This document shows positions 11,474 to 20,461 of a stretch of 48,563 nucleotides of DNA, piece by piece; position 1 is the stretch's first letter, and every line of letters begins with the position of its first letter. A model generated the notes under the pieces. It saw only the letters and a program-made list of their open reading frames with translations. It did not search any database and was not told where the DNA came from. The stretch lies in contig JAUCBJ010003490.1 of assembly GCA_032718475.1 (NCBI GenBank), forward strand, positions 1 through 48,563, in the 5' to 3' direction. The DNA is from Nemertoderma westbladi. Lineage: Eukaryota > Xenacoelomorpha > Nemertodermatida > Nemertodermatidae. The translations under genes were made by a program, and so were the position numbers.

Positions 11474-13038
11474 TTAACCCTATTAAACCGGGGGTCAATA
11501 TGACCCCCCCCCCGTGGTTTTTTTATTATAATTCTAAAACAAACGCAGTTGGGAATCTGAAATTTTATGAATTTTCCTAAAAATCTATTGTCTTCCTAGT
11601 AGTGAAAACCGTTTTCAAAAATATTGGGTAGTTTTCGAGTTATAGCACCATTTTTTAACCCTACTTTTGGCACTTTTTTTGAGACGTTTTTTGAAAATTA
11701 CATTTCATTAAATATTAATTGTAACATCTCTATTTTTGATTTACACCGGTTTTTTGGTATTAGCAATTCGATGGAATTCATATAAATTGTTTTAGAAATT
11801 TCAAACTTGTTCTTTTCGGCGGGTGCCAAATTTTGGTGCCAGCACCAAATTTTGAAATATGTCAATTTTGTAAATTGATTGTTTGAAACTTGTTTTTTAC
11901 GCAATTGGGGTTTTTTGGGGTTCTGGTTTCGATGAAATATATACGAGTTGCACCAAGCGTATCAAACTTGTATTTTTCGGTGCTGTGTGCAAATTTTGGT
12001 GCTAGCACGAAATTTTGAAAATCCGTTCAATATATAAATTGCTTGTGACAATTTATTTCTTGCATTTTAGAGGTTTATGGCTGTTCTGAATTCAATGGAA
12101 TATATAATTATCGAACTAGACATCTCAAACTTGTATTTTTCGGAAGTGGGTGGAAAATGTGGTGCTAGCACCAAATTTTGAAAACCATCATATATATCAA
12201 TTGATTGTGTCATCTTGTTTCTTGCGTTATACGGGTTTGTTAGGGTTCTGAATTCAATGGAATTAGTAAAAATTTAATAAGAGTTTTCAAACTTGTATTT
12301 TTCGTCAGTGGGTAAAAATTGTTGTGCCAGCACCAAATTTTGGAAAATGAGTAAATTGATCAGTAGATAGTATCATCTTGTTTCTTGCGTTATACGGGTT
12401 TTTGAGGGTCCTGAATCCGATGGAATCAATAAAAACAGCACTGGACATCGCAAACTTGTACTTTTTGGTTATGGGTACGAAATTTAGTGCTAGCACCAAA
12501 ATTTGCCAAATTACGCCGAAAAATACAAGTAGCAATGATCTGGCATATTTGAAATGTATTCCATTAGAATCAGCGCCCAAGAAAACCTGAAAATGTGCAT
12601 TTATAGCATCGTATAAGTGAATTGAAAATTTTGTGTTCTAACTGAAAAGTGCTGGTTACTTGTTTTTTTCATTTTTTTCCTACGCATAGAGGACTAAACA
12701 GCCATTTATGGTAGTAATCTTATTTAAATATTTTCAAATGTATTTTGCGCCCCAGAAAACCTGTATTGAAAAACAATTAGCCGAAAAATGTAACTTTCAA
12801 ATTTTGTGAAAATTGTGCACTACTTGTAAATTTGGTGCTGCAATATTACCACCCCATTACATTTTTTCGAAACTTTTTTTTTCGGTCAGATCCAGACTAG
12901 TGATACCTACGTACAAACAAAAAATCAGACGTTTTCGTTAATATTTGTAGATTTTAGAGGGAGGGGTCAATATATATTTTGTACATCAAATTTGTGGTAT
13001 TTGTACAGCATTTTATAGCCCGGTACTAATAGGGTTAA
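11474..13038 (-). mobile_element. pB-MITE, complete copy 1 (piggyBac-like)
   Basis: Non-autonomous DNA transposon of 1557 bp (11478-13034) flanked by TTAA on both sides (11474-11477 and 13035-13038). TTAA target duplication plus termini beginning CCCTATTA with ACCGGG just inside is the signature of the piggyBac superfamily. It has no transposase; its reading frames are short and AT-biased. A subterminal foldback GGGGGTCA-ATA-TGACCCCC lies at 11490-11508, with a degraded counterpart near 12962. The middle is built from five roughly 163-bp subrepeats. It is the reverse complement of copy 2 (1558 bp), to which it is very similar along the whole length. Mobilisation would need a piggyBac transposase supplied from elsewhere. 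Confidence 0.85.
11800..12600. repeat. 163-bp palindrome-centred subrepeats in pB-MITE copy 1
   Basis: Five tandem divergent subrepeats of about 163 bp, each centred on a version of GGTGCTAGCACC, at about 11835, 11999, 12161, 12323 and 12487. Each continues with AAATTTTG, a segment like AATTGATTGTGTCATC, the CTTGCGTTATACGGGTTT segment, and TTCAATGGAAT. The spacing (161-164 bp) is regular although the bases have diverged. Confidence 0.85.
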
Positions 13039-13087
13039 TATCTAATTTTAGATTTGTGAATATCATTTGGTAAATACCACGAATACC

Positions 13088-13427
13088 ACATGAATACCAG
13101 CAATCATGTCCAGTAATTACCTAGTAAATCATTCTACCAAAGACCTATATTAGTGGTATTTATCGAGTGTTTCTCTTGCATTTTATGAATACGGCCTCAG
13201 CTGTTTATTAATATGTGCTGGGTATTTTGTTGATCGTTATGCATATTCGCCATTGCCACATGAATACCAGCAATCATGTCCAGTAATTACCTAGTAAATC
13301 ATTCTACCAAAGAGCTATATTAGTGGTATTTATCGAGTGTTTCTCTTGCATTTTATGAATACGGCCTCAGCTGTTTATTAATATGTGCTGGGTATTTTGT
13401 TGATCGTTATGCATATTCGCCATTGCC
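13088..13427 (+). repeat. 170-bp tandem duplication
   Basis: Two adjacent 170-bp copies (13088-13257 and 13258-13427) that differ at very few positions, for example AAGACCTAT versus AAGAGCTAT. It is a recent duplication. It is followed by an AT-dinucleotide-rich stretch (13436-13485). Confidence 0.95.
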
Positions 13428-13552
13428 ACTGAATATAATATATACTATATGGTATATGATATATATATATATAGTATATGTTATCTAAATTACATTTATT
13501 TTTTAATTTCTTAAATCCGAAAAATTCCTAATTCACATATCTTTAAGATCTT

Positions 13553-14194
13553 AGAGCTGACTCGGCAAAAAAGCACCCCCCAACCCCCACTATGGATTAC
13601 ATTAGTAATGCGGAGTTCTGGCCACTAGAGGCCAGTGAAATTACCGGACACAATCGGCCTCACAGGCGTCAGTTATCTCCCGACCAGCTGCCTATCTCAC
13701 CCCCTACTGGAAAGAGAGCAGCCAACAATTATTTGAGTCCCTTTCCTGATGACCTTTCTGGCCCAAACCCTGGGTCACCAGGGAGGCCAGATTGTGATGG
13801 GGAGAGGGATTCTGGAGTTGGAGGCTACTCTCATGTCCCACCCCGACCAACAAAGCCATTGGTGAATCTGAGGCAAGGCACTAGACTAGCCTCAGTAAAC
13901 ACCCTAACACTCGGGTCCCCATTGCGACAAGGTGAGCTGACTGCCTTGGCAGATAAGCTTTCTCTTAGTGCAGTGGGTGTTCAAGAGCACCGAATGCAGA
14001 CTGGACAGACTGATGAGGTTCTGATTAAGGACATGGGGGTGGTTGGCGACTCGCCCTCGCGTCAGCAGATGATAGTGGCAATGGTGGAATTGGTCTATTG
14101 ATGAATCCAACTGAACATTTTCACCATAATCGAATGGTGTTCCCCCTGAGGTCTTTAAAATACCTGAGTGTTTAAAGCTCATCTATCCCATCAT
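13553..14194 (+). mobile_element. LINE-R fragment with internal deletion
   Basis: Plus-strand LINE-R piece. It begins in the leader region (GCTGACTCGGCAAAAAAGC) and encodes the proline-rich N-terminus (MDYISNAEFWPLEASEIT) and the start of the APE endonuclease (TRLASVNTLTLGSPLRQGEL, then VGVQEHRMQTGQTDEV). At about 14112 it leaves the element, passes through roughly 24 bp of unrelated sequence, and re-enters it inside the reverse transcriptase (codons for GVPPEVFKIPECLKLIYPII, 14137-14194), so most of the endonuclease is missing. The reading frame ends at 14101. This fragment retains CGA (14047-14049) where the longer copy has a stop. Confidence 0.85.
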
Positions 14195-14200
14195 ATCCCA

Positions 14201-14402
14201 ATTTTATCTTACAGTAGTCTTTATCTTATTGACTGAATTGATTGTCTGGCATGCGTCCTGCATGCTGCCTTATAGTAATTATGCTGCCTTATAGTAATTA
14301 TGCTGCACAATAATTAATTATACTAACGTTTGATTTTTTATTTAGATTATCATACCCTATTCTAAAATAAAACCCAGTTAGCCATATGCAAGCTTAAATA
14401 GC
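14201..14402 (+). repeat. Interspersed 0.2-kb repeat, copy 2
   Basis: Second copy of the repeat at 10116-10336, with two instead of three 19-bp internal motifs. It lies exactly at the junction between two LINE-R pieces in opposite orientation: the plus-strand fragment ends at about 14194 and the minus-strand copy begins at 14402. This repeat has therefore either inserted at, or bridged, a break between them. Confidence 0.85.
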
Positions 14403-17400
14403 TCAGCAGTTAGAGCCCAGCATGGACTCTCGTAGAGGAGTACTGGAACTACTGCTGCTCTAAATAATCGGACCTTAAGTTTCCGATTAATTCTCGGTGA
14501 CTTCCAAATCCTGGAAAGCCTATTCAAGGCTGCCCATGCCTTTCCCTTACGTATTCGAAGGTCCTCACCTGACTTCCGGATCCATGATCCCAGGTAACAG
14601 AAGTCGTCCACATGCTCAAGCATACCATCCTTTGAGCTTATGCTCATCCGATCAGAGACTTGCTGAGGACTTTCAAAGTTAACTGTCAGAATTTTGGTCT
14701 TTCTGGAGTTAATAAAAAGACCAACACTAGAAGCAGCATGTTCTAATGAGCTGAGGAGCCGTTGGGCTCCCTCTAATGATTCTGAGAGTACTCCTAAGTC
14801 ATCAGCAAAGTCTAGATCAGTTAGGTACTTGGCAGGATTTCCTCGACTTCTGGAGCCAGTAGGTGGAGTTATCATCACCCGATCATCATTATAATGATCT
14901 AAGGACATGCGTAGAACATAGTCAACCACAATAATGAACAAGAATGGTGCAAGTGTGTCTCCTTGGAAGACGCCCCATAACACTTCAAATGGTTCTGTGT
15001 CACCATCAACAGTAGACACAAATGTTGTCGAACCATCGTATACTGATCTGATTGCTGCAATAATTTCATCAGGAATCCCATATAATGAAAGTATGCTGAA
15101 CATACGTGAGCGAGAGACTGAATCAAAGGCCTTGAAGAAGTCAACAAAGATAACAGCCAGATGCCTGTCTTTCTTTTTTGCTAACTCTTCAATTATCCTT
15201 CTAAGTGCCAAAATGGGCTCCATGGTCCCACGACCTTTACGGAACCCATTCTGATTTCCACGGAGCAGTCTCTCAATGGGATCCCTGATGCGATTTAATA
15301 GAATCCTATTGTATAGCTTTGCAGCAATCGAGATCAATGAGATTCCCCGAAAAGAACCATAGAGTGTTAGGTTGCCCTTCTTGGGAACTGGCACCAACTT
15401 ATTTGTTTTCATTTCTTGTGGGACTCTTGTTGTTCGGTACATGTCTACTATGATGGGATAGATGAGCTTTAAACACTCAGGTATTTTAAAGACCTCAGGG
15501 GGAACACCATCTACTCCACTGGCATGATTGGTCTTAATGCTCTTTGCAGCAGCCTTCACTTCTGCAAAGGAGATATCGCCAATGGGAATATCTGAGAGTA
15601 CAGACTCAGACACTTTTACTTCTATAAAGTTATCAGGCAATACCCTGTCATTATTGAGGAGCTTTTCAAAGTGGGCTTTCCAACCATTGACGCGATCGGC
15701 TGGTGATTCAGCCTTAACCTTGGTGGTTGGTTGACTTTTCCGCCCAGTAAGCAGATTGATCGATTTCCATGCCTGGGATGATTGCCTGCTGTCGTCAGCA
15801 TCATTGATGGCATCAACCTGTTGGTTTATTAGCTCCTGTAGATTAGCAGAGTACTGCCTGTTCAGGGACCTAGATGCAGCCTTAACTGCATTCTTGGCCG
15901 CTGTAGTCTGTTTGAGTCGGGACTCTTTCTGCGCCTTATGAAGGTCATTTCGGCACTTCTGAATTTTGTTGTCAGTCCAGGGGGCCCTTTTCCTGTTTCG
16001 AGGGTATACAGGAACTGTTTCTGCAGCTGCTAACTTAACTGCTTCTGTAAAGGCAGTATAGCCCTCACAGTGATCTGCCGCCTCAGAGGCAAGAGCCTCA
16101 TACCTGTTGCTCAGCTGTAGTGTGAAGCTGGATCTCACACTTGGCTGTTGCAACAGAGAGGACCAGTCATGCCACGCAAGGCAGATTTCGTTGTTCTGCT
16201 AGCACGCAGACTAAGTCTTACCTTGGCCACAATAAGGCGGTGATCACTGGAGAAAGGTCGAAGTGTAAATGCATTACAGTCTTGTATAGAGCTCCTGTAT
16301 TTCCTACGAAACAGAATATGGTCTATCTGGGACTTGTGACCACTGGGTCCACTATGAGTCCATAGCTTTCCAGTTCGCTTCTTGAACTGGGTTCCAGCCG
16401 AAAACAATCCATTTCCAGAGATAAAATCCTGAAGATGGACAGAATTTCGGTTAACACTATTGCTATAGACCCAGGGCGATGTAGGTGATTGATGCAGACT
16501 TGCATTAAAGTCTCCCAGGAATGTTAAGAATGCATGCTGATCCACTCCATCAGTAGCTGCTTGTAAATTGTGGTATAAATTTTCCACCTCCTCTACAGGG
16601 GCAACACTAGTTGGAGAGTAGCACACAATCAGAACCACCTTAGGAAACTTCTTAGCCAGTCTTCCAGAACATGAGAAGTGGCAACGGATGATGCGGTTAG
16701 AGATTTGGTCTATTTTGTCCAATGCTGCATGTGCAGTTGGATTCATCAATAGACCAATTCCACCATTGCCACTATCATCTGCTGACGCGAGGGCGAGTCA
16801 CCAACCGCCCCCCATGTCCTTAATCAGAACCTCATGAGTCTGTCCAGTCTGCATTCGGTGCTCTTGAACACCCACTGCGCTAAGAGAAAGCTTATCTGCC
16901 AAGGCAGTCAGCTCACCTTGTCGCATTGGGGACCCGAGTGTTAGGGTGTTTACTGAGGCTAGTCTTGTGACTTGCCTCAGATTCACCAATGGCTTTGTTG
17001 GTCGGGGTGGAACATGAGAGTAGCCTCCAACTCCAGAATCCCTCTCCCCATCACAATCTGGCCTTCCTGGTGACCCAGGGTTTGGGCCAGAAAGGTCATC
17101 AGGAAAGGGACTCAAAGAATTGTTGGCTGCTCTCTCTCCAGTAGGGGGTGAGACAGGCAGCCGGTCAGGAGTTAACTGACGCCTGTGAGGCCGATTGTAT
17201 CCGGTAATTCCACTGGCCTCTAGTGGCCGGACCTCCGCATTGCTAATGTAATCCATAGTGGGGGTTGGGGGGGGGGGGGGGTGCTTTTTTGCCGAGTCAG
17301 CTCTCGGGGCAAATACCACACCCTGGTTTGCCATTCCACAGGGTGGGTGTCGCAATGGAGTCAGATATGAGGCCCATCACCCATATCTACTCTGGCGCAC

Positions 17401-17700
17401 ATGACCCACCATTGGCTGTTGCAGCTCATCTGCTGGGTCATGCCCTGTACCCTTGCTGCCAGGTGCAGGTCGCAGTGAAGTGCTCTCAGAGTGGACATGA
17501 GAACACTCTACTCCTGTCCAGCCATTGGTAGATCACCATCTGCCTGGTCAGGCCATATACCCCTGCAGCCAAGTATATGGGTCCTTAATCCAGGACCAAG
17601 GGCGTCCTTATCCCAGAACGAAGGGGGTCCTAGTTACAGGACCAGATTTGCCCTAGTAAGAGGGTCTATGCAGCTACAGGTGGCACCTCCTTTATGCTGC
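14402..17700 (-). mobile_element. LINE-R copy A (RTE-like non-LTR retrotransposon)
   Basis: Longest LINE-R copy. From 5' to 3' on the minus strand it has an untranslated region (about 17700-17360) and one long protein region, described separately. At the 3' side it is cut at 14402 by the interspersed repeat, so the C-terminal tail region and the (GTA)n 3' end seen in other copies are missing. A G-run (17264-17281 on the plus strand) lies in the leader coding region and is variable between copies. The 5' end is placed near 17700 because the next recognisable sequence (from 17762) is a different LINE-R copy in the opposite orientation. Confidence 0.88.
14403..17355 (-). pseudogene. LINE-R endonuclease/reverse transcriptase, inactivated
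   Basis: Protein that nicks genomic DNA and copies the element's RNA at the nick. The first part (17355-16798) gives a proline-rich leader and then the APE endonuclease N-terminus (VNTLTLGSPMRQGELTALAD). A stop TGA at 16798-16800 interrupts it; the plus-strand fragment has CGA here, a typical CpG decay. The second part (16749-16135) carries LGDFNAS, QIDHILFRRK and the SSDHRLI motif of the catalytic histidine. A frameshift near 16140-16200 leads into the reverse transcriptase (16153-14403): NQNGFRKGRGT, VIFVDFFKAFDS with the first catalytic aspartate, GDTLAPFLFII, LDFADDLG with the paired aspartates, and YLGSWI. The motifs and C-terminal block favour the RTE clade; the exact family is not determined. 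One stop, one frameshift and the 3' truncation make this copy inactive. Confidence 0.85.
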
Positions 17701-17761
17701 ATGGAGTTGGCAAGTTTCCTTGATCAATGACCTAGAATACCTGACCTGACCGAGGTCAGGT

Positions 17762-18075
17762 GTCTCATTGGTTCCCCTAAGCTTGACACTAGAACAAAAT
17801 CGGCTCCACTTTGCAGGACATTGCTTTTGCCGTGAGGACCAGCCATTGCATAATCTTGTGCTTTGGCAGCCTCATAGAGTGAATAAGCATGGTGGACAGC
17901 CCATGACTTTCTTGAGACGCATCTTAATGGACACAAGCCTTGAAGATGCGGATGATCTAGCAAATGTCATGGGTGATAGGGAGTTGTGGCGGCGCAATTT
18001 TGTCGACAAGCTGGCATAGCATTCTTAAAAATGCAGCTGCAATGCAGCATGCCGATCCTAGTAGTAGTAGTAGTA
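17762..18075 (+). mobile_element. LINE-R 3'-end fragment with (GTA)n tail
   Basis: Plus-strand 3' terminal piece. It encodes the C-terminal region (LTLEQNRLHFAGHCFCRED, then KHGGQPMTFLRRIL and LWRRNFVDKLA) followed by GCATGCCGATCC and a (TAG)n tail. The tail and the 5' truncation are typical of retrotransposed LINE ends. The junction with copy A lies in the 17700-17762 spacer; the two copies point away from each other at their 5' sides. Confidence 0.85.
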
Positions 18076-18846
18076 AATTAAATTCTAAGTGCAAAATTCA
18101 ATAAACAAGTGCAGACAGGATTATCTGATATTATTGACAAGGAGTGCTTTCCGACGCATTGTCGATTACACTATTTTATATTCAATAAGCTTTTAGCTAT
18201 AATTTTCCATTTAATTAACATGATAAAGGAATATAGCAGTAGCCTGCTGACGCGTAAATATAAATTTCAGCTGAAGAACCCTTTCAGCCTAAGTACCATT
18301 GAAGGAATTTACACAGCTTTAATTGTCAATATAATATATTATTTTACCAATTATTATTCAAATTATGTTATAATTATTACGAAATTTACGAAATAACTTA
18401 CTACGGATGCAGTGTATTTGCTTCTCAACAACTAATTGAACCCCAACAACTACCTTGAGTTGTACGAGTTCGGGGATTCTTCTATAAAGTATGGTGCGGT
18501 ATAAGTAAATTCGCATGGAACACCCGCATCTTACAAGCAATCGACGACCCTCAGAATGCAGTATTAAATCTGGAACACTTAGTGAAGCGTCGGCGTCGTG
18601 TGGGTGCCCAGTTTATCTCCAACGGATTCCACCACCAGGAGACCAGGACCAGATTGCAAGTGCCGTCTGTGCGGCGAGCCTGCCACCGATCCGGCCTACG
18701 CCATGGCCTGTACATGGTTACCTACCCCACTAGCCTCCTCTCCGTCAACAATGTCCTTTGCCTTCCATTTGCAATCCATGGAACAGTAACTCAATTTTAA
18801 TTTAATTCAATTAAATTTTACTTAAGATTTACATACATATCGGCGC
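18076..18846. other. Unique DNA with a GC-rich islet
   Basis: 18076-18510 is AT-rich with nothing recognised. 18515-18740 is clearly richer in GC than its surroundings, and all three plus-strand frames are open across about 18600-18733. One frame has DDPQNAVLNLEHLVKRRRR and another has CRLCGEPATDPAYAMAC. The latter resembles half of a zinc-finger-type cysteine motif, but no family is recognised. It may be a remnant of coding sequence from a mobile element. Confidence 0.35.
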
Positions 18847-18857
18847 TTAATTAGTAT

Positions 18858-20245
18858 TACTACTAGGATCGGCATGCTGCATTGCAGCTGCATTTTTAAG
18901 AATGCTGTGCCGGCTTGTCAACAAAATTGCACCGCCACAACTCCCTATGACCCATGACATTTGCTAGATCATCCGCATCTTTAAGGCCAGTGTCCTTTAA
19001 GATGCGTCTCAAGAAAGTCATGGGCTGTCCACCATGCTTATTCACTCCATGAGGCTGCCAAAGTACAAGATTATGCACTGGCTGGTCCTCACGGCGAAAG
19101 CAATGTCCTGCAAAGCGGAGGCGATTTTGTTCTAGTGTCAAGCTTGGGGGAACCAATGAGACACCTCCAATGTTATATAGTGTCTGGTTGGAGATGTGTG
19201 CATTGTACTTGACACAATGAACCCGGCGTAGCATTCTTGTGAATGTGCCATCCAGAGATTTGGTGTCCTCAGCAGTTAGAGCCCAGCATGGACTCCTGTA
19301 GAGGAGTACTGGAACTACTGCTGCTCTAAATAATCGGACCTTAAGTTTCCGATTAATTCTCGGTGACTTCCAAATCCTGGAAAGCCTATTCAAGGCTGCC
19401 CATGCCTTTCCCTTACGTATTCGAAGGTCCTCACCTGACTTCCGGATCCATGATCCCAGGTAACAGAAGTCGTCCACATGCTCAAGCATACCTTCCTTTG
19501 AGCTTATGCTCATCCGATCAGAGACTTGCTGAGGACTTTCAAAGTTAACTGTCAGAATTTTGGTCTTTCTGGAGTTAATAAAAAGACCAACACTAGAAGC
19601 AGCATGTTCTAATGAGCTGAGGAGCCGTTGGGCTCCCTCTAATGATTCTGAGAGTACTCCTAAGTCATCAGCAAAGTCTAGATCAGTTAGGTACTTGGCA
19701 GGATTTCCTCGACTTTTGGAGCCAGTAGGTGGAGTTATCATCACCCCATCATCATTATAATGATCTAAGGACATGCGTAGAACATAGTCAACCACAATAA
19801 TGAACAAGAATGGTGCAAGTGTGTCTCCTTGGAGGACGCCCCATAACACTTCAAATGGTTCTGTGTCACCGTCAACAGTAGACACAAATGTTGTCGAACC
19901 ATCATATACTGATCTGATTGCTGCAATAATTTCATCAGGAATCCCATATAATGAAAGTATGCTGAACATACGTGAGCGAGAGACTGAATCAAAGGCCTTG
20001 AAGAAGTCAACAAAGATAACAGCCAGATGCCTGTCTTTCTTTTTTGATAACTCTTCAATTATCCTTCTAAGTGCCAAAATGGGCTCCATGGTCCCACGAC
20101 CTTTACGGAACCCATTCTGATTTCCACGGAGCAATGGGATCCCTGATGCGATTTAATAGAATCCTATTGTATAGCTTTGCAGCAATCGAGATCAATGAGA
20201 TTCCCCGAAAAGAACCATAGAGTGTTAGGTTGCCCTTCTTGTGCA
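18858..20245 (-). mobile_element. LINE-R copy B, 5'-truncated with 11-bp target duplication
   Basis: 3' part of LINE-R on the minus strand, ending in a (TAC)n-complement tail at 18858. It is flanked by a perfect direct repeat TTAATTAGTAT at 18847-18857 and 20246-20256, the expected target-site duplication of target-primed reverse transcription. Five extra bases (GTGCA) lie between the truncated 5' end and the duplication. The truncation falls in the reverse transcriptase at the point matching about 15372 of copy A. The intact duplication and intact downstream reading frame make this a comparatively young insertion. Confidence 0.93.
18896..20134 (-). pseudogene. LINE-R reverse transcriptase C-terminal portion
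   Basis: Continuous 412-codon frame containing GNQNGFRKGRGTMEP, VIFVDFFKAFDSVS, GVLQGDTLAPFLFIIV, DLDFADDLGVLSES and YLGSWIRKSGED, then the C-terminal domain with WALTAEDTKSLDGTF, LRRVHCVKYNAH and RWFGH-like RLRFAGHCFRRED. It is the best preserved C-terminus of the family in the window. The gene cannot be functional because the endonuclease and the first reverse transcriptase motifs were never copied; a small deletion near 20133 (relative to copy A) also shifts the frame at its 5' end. Confidence 0.88.
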
Positions 20246-20256
20246 TTAATTAGTAT

Positions 20257-20461
20257 ACCATACATGCTGTACTATGTATTTTATTTCTTGTCCTACCATT
20301 TTATACCCGTTGGGTAATGTTAAAGTCTTCTGTTCATTACGAAATTTCTAAATAGTATTGTATTTAACGGAATAACACAATATGGTCGCACATCCAATTT
20401 AGACGGCGAATTAATATCTCGACTCAATTTTACGTTATCAGGAAAATGATAAGTTTATAGT
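20257..20461. other. Short unique spacer
   Basis: Between the LINE-R target duplication and the 51-bp satellite. Nothing recognised. Confidence 0.4.

Noticed and set aside
12305-12590. Short proteins inside the pB-MITEs (also 28592-29394)
   Set aside because: The same frames recur in each 163-bp subrepeat and differ by stops and shifts between copies; the element is non-coding.
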